This document shows positions 44,880 through 55,317 of a DNA stretch of 64,000 nt, one piece after another. Source of the stretch: Viridothelium virens (lineage: Eukaryota; Ascomycota; Dothideomycetes; Trypetheliales; Trypetheliaceae); NCBI GenBank assembly GCA_010094025.1, contig ML991794.1, positions 186,001-250,000 of the forward strand, given 5' to 3'. The position numbers and the translations under genes were made by a program. The notes under the pieces are model-generated. The model was not told where the DNA came from. It saw only the letters and a list, made by a program, of their open reading frames with translations, and searched no databases. Every line of letters begins with the position of its first letter. Position 1 is the first letter of the stretch.

Positions 44880-45430
44880 CTAGTTGACAATGTGCCCAGC
44901 GAGCGTTGATCCACTTGATAATGTGGACACCACTGCCTTCACAGTACTGCTGGACCCGATAAACAAAGGACCTGCGCCCTCGTTGGTAGAAGAGGCGTAG
45001 GCGATGACGGCGCCATTCGAAAGAGTCGAAGTGAAAGGGAAAGGGTGTTCTTCGGAAGGCGCGGTGATCGTGCCGGTAGGTGCGGGAATCGTACCCGTGA
45101 TGGCCGTGTAAGCGCATAAGGCGGTGCCGGAGAGAGTCGGCAAAGTCCCAGCATAACCGGAGCACATACAACCATCAGGAGCGTTCTCGTCGGGGTCAGC
45201 GACGTAGGCACAATTGTTCACGGGTGTCACTGCCTCAGGCTAGACAAGACGGTGGGAGTCTGCGTTTGCAGCACTTGTGGTTTGAGCCCCTTTGACACCG
45301 AAAAAGCAATCAGGCCTCAAGCTTTTGGAGGTTAGTCCGGAATTATATTGGAGAGATCGAGTGCTCACGCTGCGACCGCCGGCGGAGCCAAATAGCCTCT
45401 ACCAACTAAGATAGACAAAGGTAACCCCAT
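44880..45430 (-). CDS. Candidate small secreted cysteine-bearing protein
   Basis: Hypothetical. From an ATG at 45430 a short hydrophobic leader (MGLPLSILVGRGYLAPPAVA) runs to a GTGAGC donor near 45377; after a TTGAG acceptor it reads APDCFFGVKGAQTTSAANAD. The main exon (ending at 44880) reads NNCAYVADPDENAPDGCMCS, GYAGTLPTLSGTALCAYTAI, then a Ser/Thr/Gly/Pro-rich tail. Five to six cysteines and no charged core suggest a wall or extracellular protein. A second short intron between these parts (TTGTCTAG acceptor near 45242) is needed and I could not fix its donor, so the gene model is open. I do not recognise the family; a broken copy is possible. Confidence 0.42.
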
Positions 45431-46131
45431 ATTTCCAGAAAGAATAACACAGTCTGAGGATATTTCAGATGCCGGGTAAATATTTCGAAGTGGGCCCGAT
45501 GTTGCCAAGGATAGAACAAACGAAATAAAGGTTCTTCAAAAGATGACGACTGACATAAGCTTGAGATGCAAGGGAGTGCCTTTATACCTCTCCACATCTC
45601 ATAGTACATAAATTGACATAGTGGAACAACACGACAACAGCATTCAAGTCAATAGACGATTGCCATTAGTAGCAAATCAGTCATCGCCGCTCATTCAACC
45701 AACACTGCGGGATTGAAAGCAAGAAACACATCAGCAAGAGAAGGGATTCGACCGCAAGCAAAAAACGCCTAGTTCTGCCCTACAGCGGGTTCGAGCCTTA
45801 GGAATCTGGTCAACCTATGGCCAGCCAAGGTATGCACGTGGAAATGCTGTCTGGAAGGCTGCACGACGGAAAGCAGCGTTAGGTTTGTCAAGCACGGCCT
45901 TAGATTGGAAGCCAATTCTTAGTACCTACGTGTGAGTGGTGTAGTGCAGGGTGCTGATTTGTTTAAACGGCTGTAGCAAGTTTCTTTAAAACGACGCGCA
46001 GCATACCGTTCGTAACGCCGAGACAACTCTTTCGAGCAAAGTTGAGCTAGACTCTGGAGGGAGTCAGAAAGAGCAGCTGCAAAATTAGTCCTGGTTTATT
46101 CGATCTTTTCTTAAGTGACGTAATATCCATA
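45431..46131. other. Intergenic, no supported gene
   Basis: A 701 bp gap upstream of the small secreted candidate and downstream of the HET gene. A GGTTCGAGCC stretch at 45788-45797 looks like a tRNA B box but has no matching T-stem (see rejected items). Confidence 0.45.
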
Positions 46132-48348
46132 TTATATTAGTTTTACAAATTTGGCACTCGGTACGGCGGCTTTCCATGCGTCTTCATGCACAACACCAAC
46201 AGCTGTACGCTGAGCGAATTCGCCCACCCAATTCAACAGCATCACGTTAAGTAGGCACCAAGGTCGCTTATCGTATCGTGTCTCATCAAATAAACAGTCT
46301 CCCTCAATACGAGCACGCTTAGCTCTCGAAAGAAGCATGAAGTCGAAACTTCGAGGCCCTCCAATGTGCGAATTCGCCCATTTACGGTCCACCAGTATCA
46401 GACCTATCCAATTTCTCTTCGAATCAAACATTTTCAAATGCAGACTGTCAGGCCAGAGACCTTCATCTTCGACCTTTTGTGACTCTCTATCAAGACAAAA
46501 AGATGCGACAGCAGTCCTTGATAAAAGGTACTTGCAATCGTCAAGCGAAGAAAATATGCATTGATCCCTTGGAGGGAATGTCAATTCCCGATTTTCTTCT
46601 TGCGGATCGTTCTCTGAGATTCCAAGATCATCAATTTGCCTGTCCGCACTGTCACTAGTGCACGTTGATAAGGCTATGTCATTATCTGTGATTATCCAAT
46701 GATCAATCAGACGCTTTACCTCGTCTGGGTCAAGCCAAAATGGCGGTTCTGAACCCGCACTCCACCCTGTCCAACTCCAAGATGGGAATCTCTGCTCAGT
46801 TTCTCCAAGCGTACGTGATTTTCTGCGAGAAGCAGGATCGTAAAGCTCCCACAGTAGAGCATGATCAAACCATCTTATAGGAAGACCAGAAATAAATGAT
46901 GTGTCCATCGAGCGCTCAAATACTTTCAGGAGTCCTGACACTGCATCTAGAATGTCTTCAGGATATGAAAGCTGTCTTCTCATGTAGACACTGATAAAAT
47001 TACAATAAGCACGGAATGCGTCAGACTCGGACGAATATCTGCTAAACAAGAGCCATAGATCGCCAAAATTATCGTGGTCATCAGCCCCATAGCAAGTTCT
47101 TGGGTTCCAAAGGTTGATGCTATGATGCACAAAGGCCGCTGGATGGTGATATTCTCCGACAGAATCTTCGCAACACACTCCACACGAGCATTGGAAGTAG
47201 GCTTGGCACTCGGTAAAGAAGAGTAAGCGTCTTGAAAGGTAAGCTTCTTGGAATGTCCAACCTCTTGCGTCCCATCTTGTACGAAACAAAAGGTCCTCAA
47301 GACATCCGAATGGAATCATCAATTCCAATCCCTGTACTTTTTTCACATATTGATTTCTGAAATGACCGAGGCTAGAGAAGCCCGGGAGCCGCTCCTTAGC
47401 ATGTTTGCCCGGAGTCGCTGCAACGATAGTCAGTGAAGCGTTACCATAAACACGGTCCATCTGATTTATCTGCTGCATCTTGTGAATGGAATCATCCTGG
47501 GTGATACACATTGCATCTACCCATAGAAAATCTTGACCCAGCTCTTTGGTACACTCAATGGCTTCTTGGATGGTCGACGAAATTTGGCTCGTCTTGAGAA
47601 ATGCTTCTTCGGTGTGGAGGGCGTCTCGGATACTTTTCGTATTCACCATCACAGGCTTATCCATCCAGCAATAGCTCAAAGCTACATAGTGTGCATTCGG
47701 CGGCAATGTCTGAAGGCACATTCGGTGTACATTGATCACAGTTAGATCCTCTGGCCTTTCCATTGTAAATGGCATCTTATCCTGGAAGCCTGGATGTTCG
47801 CAAATGCTACCATGTGTAGTCTTGCATATATCGAGCCATTTCCTAGCTTGTTGCAAATCCACTCGCCTTCTTGCTATGGCGCGGCCATGAAACCGCGAAG
47901 ACAAGCTCAGACTCGCTGCTGAGGACGCAGATAATTGAATGTTGCCCGAGTGGCTCCGACGTACAGGGTCGTGCTTGCGATCGAAGTTCTTGTCCGGGTG
48001 CAGCGTGGATATAGCTAGTCTGCAAGTTTTCTCCTGACCATAAATGGAAGCTTTGGAATCTTCAAAAATACAATAGCTATAGAGCCAGCAGTCAGTCCCA
48101 GCACCATCATTCTGTAGCAGTCGAAGGAGCGACGTTGCGTCGGTCATCTGATAAGGCAACGGCGATGAAAGTGATGCTATAATAGTCTCACAGAACGCGC
48201 AGTACGATGCTCGGCCCATAATATCCTCTAGTCGACCAAGATGCGTGGCATCTTCTCTTGCGCATGCTTGGCGGAAAAGGCTAGCAATGTCGATTTGCAC
48301 GCAGGCAGAACACAGGTTTTCATCATCCTGATTGCACGATGTCGCCAT
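46132..48348 (-). CDS. HET-domain protein
   Basis: A single-exon gene of 738 residues, ATG at 48348. The heterokaryon-incompatibility (HET) domain spans about residues 215-375. Its three signature blocks are HYVALSYCWMDKP, then FLWVDAMCITQDD, and QMDRVYGNASLTIVAATPGK; a later RGWTFQEAYLSRRLLFF block is also typical. The N-terminus has a Cys-containing region (LCSACVQID, GRASYCAFCETI) like that of many HET proteins, possibly metal-binding. The C-terminal 300 residues hold the usual second part with PSWSWTGW. HET proteins set off cell death after fusion of incompatible hyphae, and some sense partners by an extra domain; I see no NACHT, WD40 or ankyrin repeats here. Looks intact. Confidence 0.93.
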   Translation of the reverse strand: MATSCNQDDENLCSACVQIDIASLFRQACAREDATHLGRLEDIMGRASYCAFCETIIASLSSPLPYQMTDATSLLRLLQNDGAGTDCWLYSYCIFEDSKASIYGQEKTCRLAISTLHPDKNFDRKHDPVRRSHSGNIQLSASSAASLSLSSRFHGRAIARRRVDLQQARKWLDICKTTHGSICEHPGFQDKMPFTMERPEDLTVINVHRMCLQTLPPNAHYVALSYCWMDKPVMVNTKSIRDALHTEEAFLKTSQISSTIQEAIECTKELGQDFLWVDAMCITQDDSIHKMQQINQMDRVYGNASLTIVAATPGKHAKERLPGFSSLGHFRNQYVKKVQGLELMIPFGCLEDLLFRTRWDARGWTFQEAYLSRRLLFFTECQAYFQCSCGVCCEDSVGEYHHPAAFVHHSINLWNPRTCYGADDHDNFGDLWLLFSRYSSESDAFRAYCNFISVYMRRQLSYPEDILDAVSGLLKVFERSMDTSFISGLPIRWFDHALLWELYDPASRRKSRTLGETEQRFPSWSWTGWSAGSEPPFWLDPDEVKRLIDHWIITDNDIALSTCTSDSADRQIDDLGISENDPQEENRELTFPPRDQCIFSSLDDCKYLLSRTAVASFCLDRESQKVEDEGLWPDSLHLKMFDSKRNWIGLILVDRKWANSHIGGPRSFDFMLLSRAKRARIEGDCLFDETRYDKRPWCLLNVMLLNWVGEFAQRTAVGVVHEDAWKAAVPSAKFVKLI

Positions 48349-48813
48349 ATCGTATTGCCAAGCGAGTCATAGACTGAAGTTAGAATTTCCTCCTAAAGTT
48401 ACTCCCTCCTTTACTAGCTAATTCTTGCTTTAGCATTGGTTAAAGGAAAGTGATTGTGCATTTTGCACATCCAACGATCGGACTTGTCAAGCACATGTAC
48501 TCTGTGTCGGCTCGGCCTTGGAGTACCGTACGGAGACTCCCGCCAAGGGTAGCAGCAGCGGCTCCTGGGCCCGCTAAAATAAGACCTGCTATTCTAATAG
48601 AAGAATTTTCTTGACAGTTTACCTGAGAGGGTGGTGCTAACACCAAATTTTGTAGAAGGGTTATTCTATAGGATGGTTTCGGTGCTAGTCTGGTTACTCT
48701 CTCCGTCTTTAATCAACAGAACCTTAAAGATACCGACGCTCATAATGAAATCGACCGATACCAAATCTCGTGGCTCATTAAGACATCAGCACGTCATCCG
48801 TATCCCATTTTCG
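48349..48813. other. Intergenic, no supported gene
   Basis: A 465 bp gap between two - strand genes, holding the HET promoter and the 3' end of the collagen-like gene's neighbour side. Nothing further seen. Confidence 0.45.
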
Positions 48814-49732
48814 CTAAAGCAGTCCGAAAGCTCCGAAAAGCGCAACGAAGGCGCCCAGCAGTGATCCCCCAGAGCTTGGTTCCATTGCCAAACCAGCTCC
48901 TCCCAAGAACGGACTTACACTACCCGTCGAGGACGAGCTCTGCGTCCCGCTGGTCCCATCAGTAGCAGTACTACTCACACTCGTTCCCAACTCTCCACTG
49001 CTCGTTCCCTCACCAGTACTCACCCCCACCAGCGTACTCGTCCCCACCACCGTCCCCGTCGGCACCACCGTCACGCTCTGAGACACCAGCACCGTACTAC
49101 TCCCCTCCTCCACACTCGTCAGCGTCTCCACCGTCGTATACGGCGTCGTCAACGGCGCCGGCACGCCCACCGTTGCCGTCGTGGCGGGCGTCCCCCCCGT
49201 CGACACCGTCGTCGTCGACGGCGACGCAGTATATCCTGGTCCCCCCGGCACCCCGAGCGAGCCGCAGAACCCGCCGACGCACCCGCTGAGCCCGGACGCT
49301 CCGATCGTGCCCCCGAGCCCTGGCAGCGTCCCGCTGAGCCCCGATGCCCCGATCGTCCCGCCTCCGCCGGGGATCGTCCCGCTGAGTCCGCTGGCTCCGA
49401 CGCTGCCGCCTACGCCCGGTGCGGTGCCTGTCACGCCGCTGGGTCCGACTGAGCCGTCGACGCCGGGTGCGGTGCCTGTGATGCCGCTGGGTCCTACGGA
49501 GCCGTCGACGCCGGGCGCGGTGCCGGTCTCGCCGTTGGGACCGATGCTGCCGCCGACGATGACGGTGGATGTGGGGGAGAGGGTGTCTGGGGGAAGCGAT
49601 TAGTGGGATGATAAGGGAGAGGATGGGGATGGGGATGGGGATGGGGATGTATGTACCACTGTTGGACTGGGAGTAGGCAAGGGCGACGAGGCAAGCCCCG
49701 GCAAATAGGTTTGATGGAAGGTTAGGCATCAT
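48814..49732 (-). CDS. Collagen-like Gly-rich, probably GPI-anchored surface protein
   Basis: 282 residues in two exons, 49732-49657 and 49586-48814. A signal peptide (MMPNLPSNLFAGACLVALAY) is followed by Ser/Thr, then five full copies and half of a sixth of a 16-residue unit of the type GPSGVTGTAPGVGGSV. Gly stands at every third place, apart from one extra residue in each unit, as in interrupted collagen triple helix. A Cys pair (GCVGGFCGS) closes the repeat block. After it comes a Ser/Thr-rich stalk (STTTVSTGGTPATT, TVVPTGTVVG, SVSSTATDGTS) and a C-terminal hydrophobic tail (GGSLLGAFVALFGAFGLL) after small residues, fitting a GPI signal. The intron is phase 1 and carries a GGGGAT repeat. 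Confidence 0.82.
49282..49545 (-). repeat. Coding minisatellite, 48-bp unit, 5.5 copies
   Basis: Units at 49545-49498, 49497-49450, 49449-49402, 49401-49354 and 49353-49306, plus half a unit at 49305-49282. The first three end in PGVDGS/PGVGGS, the next two in PGGGGT/PGLGGT, so copies fall in two subtypes. The period is an exact multiple of three, so copy-number change keeps frame. Confidence 0.88.
49621..49648 (+). repeat. Intronic GGGGAT repeat, G-quadruplex motif
   Basis: Four perfect GGGGAT hexamers (49625-49648) after a partial GGAT. Four runs of four G with 2-base loops meet the usual G-quadruplex pattern. The G-rich strand is the template strand of the surrounding gene, so the folded form would be in DNA, and the transcript carries CCCCAT. 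Confidence 0.85.
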
Positions 49733-51763
49733 GAGGCTGAGAGGTTCTATTCTTGAGATTTCTGAATGCGAGCAGAGCGATTATAAAATGCTGCTGTTGC
49801 TGCGCCAGGCTCGAGGATGGCAAGACGGAGATGACGCGTCTCGGTGATGGCAGTGTGCATACATGATCGACCGAGCAAAGTGGGCGTCGACGATAATATG
49901 TGCATGATCAAAGAAATCTTGCAGCAGCACTGAAAGGCGACGCGTGTTTGAGGTTTTCGGCTTGCAGCCAATCGATAAGGTACGAAGTTGCAGATCCGAG
50001 GCAGTGGAGGGGTACCCATGCACTCCAGCAGTCTCCAGGCTGGTTGCGCGCTCCTGATATAATCCCAAAACTTCACTATAATGAAGGCGCAACAAATTCC
50101 GATTGGTCTAATCTCCGTTTCCTTTCCAAAGTGACGTAAAAACCTTGGATGTCGTGGCTTTGGAGTACTTGGTATATCCTGGTAAACGCCTTACCAGCTT
50201 TTGGGTCGAGGCTTGAATTTTTGGTACAAAAATCGGCCTTCGTCCATACGAAGCGAGAAGAATCGACCCCTTTTGATAGGAATAACTCAACACCCACTTA
50301 TTTGGCAAGGCTCATAATGCGAAGCCATACTTTAGAAGGCTACTGCTTTTAAAGGAAACTAATATTATGTTGGAATTCAAAAAAAAAAAAGTTTTGTCAT
50401 AAAAATCGCAAAAATATGTCTTAAAAAGTTGTAAAAAATCAGACAAAAGGTTGGCAGAACTTAGATTTTGTATAAGACCTTAGCTTCCAACCCATTTTTC
50501 TTAATAAAAACCTCATATTTTCAAAACTTTTACTAGCGCCAAAATCTCATAGGTATCAGCTATCATATACCGTATCAAGCGCCTGATCATCAGCTCTATG
50601 CGTTGAGTTATTCATGATGCAACTTGAATTCGAGCCATTTGGTCGAAGTCGCGACTTCGAGGAAGAAGCGACGATCTAATCACGTGATTGCGCTCGATCT
50701 TAAAGTATGCTCTCACAACATCTTGCAATGCTCTTTAGCTTCATATATAGCCGCTTTCGCTGAATTGAGTATTGTCGGAGCAGTTGGCGTTCTTAGAGAG
50801 GTCTTTGATGCCCACATGAACGGGTATCGTATCTTCACTGCTGCGGTGAATCCAGGACGAGGTAGTGAGCGAATGGTGTGTAAAACCCGCATTGAAGAAG
50901 CTATAGTCAATCATTAATTTACAGTCCTATTTGGAAAATCCATACTCCGTACGCATGTGATACAGCGGTTCCGTTTGGCCACCCGAGCAATCGATCAGCG
51001 AATCAGCAGGAAAGGAGATGGGGGAGCAGTATCGCCGATTGACGAATGTGCCACTTCTGCAACATAGAATTGCCAAATCCAGAAGAATATCCTAAATAGA
51101 GTTTTCTGGGACACTGCAATTACGAAAGTGGCGATATCTTCCATTTTACTGTGGCTATATTGAGAGCACCACCTCCTCTTTGCAATAAGGAACGACATAT
51201 CCAATGCTAATCGTATTCATGCAAAGAAATGTGAACGTGTCTTGGACTAAGGACCCTGGCCAACAGACTTCTCGTTGCTCCCATCAGGTCGAGTATTATG
51301 TAAAAGAAGCAACCCCACCACCATCGAAGCTCTATAGAATTTGGGTAGCGGACCACGGCAAACAGGGAAAAGAAAATGACAAGTGGCTGGTATCTTAGAA
51401 AGTAAGTGAAAATGAAAGAAAGAAGACGCCTTGGCAAGTTTTTAGCAGGCATCAGATTAGGTTTCGTACGTGTGGTTGCAGCAAGAGACGTAGATGGTCA
51501 TGGCAATTTAGGCTGCAAAAAGTTGATGAGAATCATGCAACGACACAAGAACACAGATTTGGCTACGAGCAAGATGCCCAACCGAAAAGATCAAGCCAAA
51601 AGGAAAGAGAGAGCCTCAAAAAAACGAGAACGCTGCATCAAAGGGGGGTATTGCGGTTAAACAGAAGACTTCAAGTGAATACACTAGGGGAAAGGATCAG
51701 TCAGCTCACGGTTCTAGAGGATCGTGGAACAGCAAACACTCACAAGGAAAGATATCCCATGTC
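49733..51763. other. Intergenic, 2 kb, with an AT-rich patch and two palindromes
   Basis: No supported gene. Between about 50370 and 50560 the sequence is strongly AT-rich with A-runs (11 A near 50380). A perfect 18-base palindrome (TCGAAGTCGCGACTTCGA) lies at 50643-50660 and a 12-base one (AATCACGTGATT) at 50678-50689. Small open frames (for example 51406-51660, +) have no domain. Confidence 0.5.
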
Positions 51764-54700
51764 TCAACGACCCGTCTGAATGTTGCCTTGCGAGTCCATA
51801 TTCCCAGTCAGCTCAGCAACCCGCGCCTTAATTCTCGCGACGCGTGATTCAATTGCTAGAAAAGGAACCTCATTAGCCATACCTTCAACAACCGATGGAT
51901 GAATTCTGCTAAAGGGGTAACACTCACTCTCTTCCCCACTCGTCTCTCCATCATCCGTCCTCGCCGCACTCTGGCTCGGCCGTGACGCCTCCTCACTCTG
52001 CTTCTGCTGCCGCTCCGCCGCATTCTTCCGAATCTGCGCCCACCGATCTCCAACCGGCGCCGCCGGCGCCTGCGGCTGCTCCATCGACGCCTCCGACACA
52101 TCGTCGTTCTCGACGTCCGAGTCGTAGTGCTGCTGCTCCCGTCGCGGCGGCATGTTCTCTTGTCTCTGTCCCTGTCTCTGTCCCATGGGCATCGCCATGC
52201 CAACGGGCCGACGGTGCGAGGTTGGCGATGGCGACGACGGCGCGTCGGACGCTTCCCCCTCGTCGAAGGATTCACGGGGTGCAAACGCAGGCTGGTCGTC
52301 CAGGGGACCTTGGTCGAAGCGCGAGAACTCGTGCTCGGCGTCTTGCTGTTCGTCCTCGGCGTCGTGGCGGCCGAAGCGGTGGTGGGGAGCGTCGAAGGCG
52401 TCGGCAGCTGGGGCTTCGGGTTCGTGGTCGGAGTAAGAAGTGCGCTGGCGGGTATTGTGTCCGTACGCAGCGGGGGCCTCGTGGGGCGAGGAGACGCCGG
52501 AGTCCTGCTGCTCAAGGGGCTTCTGTTGGTAGGCTGGGTGTTCGCGCTCGGGAGCTTCCGACTCGACAGGTTCGAGGGGCGTAAAGCCTTGAGGAACGTC
52601 CTGTGGCTGTTTCTTCTTGCCAAACAACTTGCGCAGCCCGCCTTTTTCTTTCTTCTTGAGCTTATTGGGAGATTCCTTCGGTGGTCGTTTGGCCGTCTCA
52701 GGACTGGTTCGTTTCGCGTTTTCTGTTGCTCTTCTTGCCGCAATCTTGGCGTGGTCACCTGCAGGACTTAGAGGGGCAGCAGCGGTAGGAGATTTTTGTT
52801 GTCGGAAAGCGGGGTGCTGCTCAGAAGGGTGTGCTTCACTCAGTCCTGCGGCTGCACTGGTATCTCGAATCGGCTTCCTCTTCTCATCAACTAGTGCAGT
52901 GGCTGGATCCGAAGCTGATGTGTCTACTGGCTCATCCTTTTGAACCGGGGGCGGCGGAGGAGCGGATTCTGGGGCTGTATCTTTTTCTGGTGGTACAGGC
53001 GGCTTCGCCGCCATCGCTTCGAGTGCCATTATAGAAGCTGTTTCGGGGGTCCTAGACCCAGAGCGACCTCCTGAGAAAGCGGAACCATTCGGGGACTGGA
53101 AGTTCCGTGGGATGCCCTTACCAGCAAAAGTGTCACCGAGGTACTGTGCCCTTATCCGATCTCTGTCGAACTCTTTGGCCCATTTCATAGCAGGTGCGGC
53201 CTCACTCACGATAACAGGCTGCAGTGTAAGTACACTGTTGGTTTTGGTTGATTGAGCATCATCAATGCGTCCGCGGCGTTGATTCTCCTGTTCGTATTCC
53301 TGGGCACGTTTTTCTTCCGCCAGCGCTGCAGCAGCAGCCTGGATTTTGGCGTGTTGACTTGGTGCAAGACTAACTTTGCTATTAGGAGTGGTATTCGCAT
53401 GTCGGTAAGTAGCATCCTTTGGCGGCAGTTCGGGAATCTTCTTCTTGCGGTCTGTCTTGGTGCGTCCTAGCTTTCCGCGCCTTGAAAATCCAAAACGGCT
53501 CTTTTTCTCAGCAATATAGGCACCTTCCTCTGGTCCAGGAGACGCGCCTTTCACTTGCTCTTCCATCACCAACCACCTAGCGCCACCCAGGTTGGTTTCA
53601 ACCAAAGCACAGCGCCCAAATATACCCTTGCGAGCATCAGGCTCTTCGCCAGCCAAGCTTGTCATCCAAACCCACCAGAAAGTCTCGTCGAAGTCGAAAT
53701 GCGTGATGCTTGCGAGCTCTCCAGGTTCAAGCGAGTCCTCATTATGGCGAACATGAGATTGTGAACTCTGAGCACGAGCACCGTTGATCGGGGGAAGTTG
53801 TTTATCCGGTGGCAAAAGCATAGTAGGCCCGTTCCGTTGGGCTCCGTCTTCGGCGAAACCACTAGATAGGAAATCTGCCCAGGATGGGGTCGTTGGGCGT
53901 CCACCCAGGCCATGTGGGCGTGAAGCTGGAGTTGTCCGCAACCCTCCTCTCTGGGGGCCGTCGACACTCCTAGTATCTTGAAGATCATCATTAAGCGCCG
54001 AAGAGAATCCTAGATCCTCAAATCGAGACCAAGATGCGTCCGAGCGTTTTAATGAAGCGTTTTCGGCACCATTCGAACCGGACTGGTTGATCGAAGAAAT
54101 GGCTTGGAGGACCCGACGACACTCAGGTGTCAGTGCTTGCACGGGATCCTCATATTCAGACCATTGCTGTAATGCAAGATCATCGGCTCGATACTCAAAA
54201 TGGGTTGCTCTGCGCAGAAGCGCAAAGGGTGTGGAGGATACCGTCTCAACAATCATGACCACTTTGGTGGTTGTCGTTTGCATGAGTGTCGGCGTCTCTG
54301 GTGGATATTCCGTCTGTTGTACGAGAGCCTGCAAAGATCGCGGCAAAGCTGAGATTCCGCTGATGCCTGTAGTAGAGTCCGGTGAGAGTGATCGTAAATA
54401 AGCAAAGAATAGATGGCTTGTAGCATCAGCGGCCCTAATCATGTTAGCCCGAGATTTCCGCAAAAGAGAATAGGCTCGTACTTTGCCCAATTTTTATATC
54501 CGCCTTCAAATCCTTTGCCGTCGTCTGAGTATTCAAAAGCCCACCATCCAGCCAATCGTGACAATTTTCGTCCTCCAAGGCCATTTGTTTTGCCTCGTGC
54601 CGCAACAGCGGCGAGAAGATCGAAAAAGTCAAAAATAATTTCCTTGCGGTGGTCTGAGTCTACTGCAAGTGGCAGGAAGGTTTTAAAAGAATATCGCGCC

Positions 54701-55317
54701 ATGCCAGAATCTGCAAAAATTAGACTTAATTCTCGAACCTTGAACAGAGGTATTTTTCTGACCTTGTTCGCCAATTCGGAAAAGTTCGTAGACGTCCCAG
54801 GTAACGACGCCACCCGCTAATCTACTCCAACACCATTTTATGATGCTGCATAACACCTGCGCAAGTTAGGAAATATTCTGCTTTATCTTCTCGATGGTAG
54901 CGCACCATTGGTTCTGTTAAGCGCATTTCCTGCCGCAGTGCCTCGCCTCGGTAATACCCAGTCCCATCAAAGAGCGACTTGAAAAAATTTCGTATGAAGA
55001 TTTTTGCGGAGCTAGGGTCGGAATCTGGTCTGAATGGGAGAAGCAGGAAGGGCATGTCGAGCGCTGGACTAGTGTTAGACCTGGACGTGAACAATGGCAG
55101 AGATACAGAGCGTACCCCTCGACTTGGCTTCTTGAATACAGACATGTAGAAGTTCGTAAACTTCATGCGGCTCTACCGTTCTCATCGTCCAGGCGTCGTC
55201 TCCCCATCGCGGCTTCGAAGGCGCAATCGGTCCTCCATTGGCATTATCTAGGGTCTTGTGGCCTTTGGATGCGGCACTGCCGTCCTTGCCCTTGAAGACC
55301 CTTGAAAAAAAGGGCAT
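51764..55317 (-). CDS. Msb1/Mug8-domain (DUF1708) cell-polarity protein
   Basis: About 1093 residues in six exons: 55317-55116, 55063-54906, 54856-54763, 54710-54482, 54434-51928 and 51855-51764. All joins keep frame and restore the family: MPFFSRVFKGKDG start, KSRALDMPFLLLPFRPDSDP, LTEPMVLCSIIKWCWSRLAG, GVVTWDVYELFRIGEQDSGM, FFDLLAAVAARGKTNGLGGR, then NWAKAADATSHLFFAYLRSL. The folded Msb1 region ends near residue 450; the rest is long, disordered, rich in Pro/Ala/Gln/Glu, with a short C-terminal conserved helix (ESRVARIKARVAELTG). In yeast Msb1 acts in Cdc42/Rho1/Pkc1 polarity and cell-wall signalling. The last intron is in frame (72 nt), so its removal is likely but not certain. Confidence 0.9.

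Noticed and set aside
45788-45797. GGTTCGAGCC resembling a tRNA B box on the + strand
   Set aside because: The five bases on either side do not pair as a T-stem and no A box or acceptor stem is found upstream.
49181-49603. 140-codon Pro-rich frame opposite the collagen-like gene
   Set aside because: Mirror image of the Gly repeats on the other strand; no start context or signal peptide.
52127-52771. 214-codon open frame on the + strand
   Set aside because: Lies entirely opposite the disordered part of the Msb1-like gene, whose frame is supported by family motifs and splice sites.
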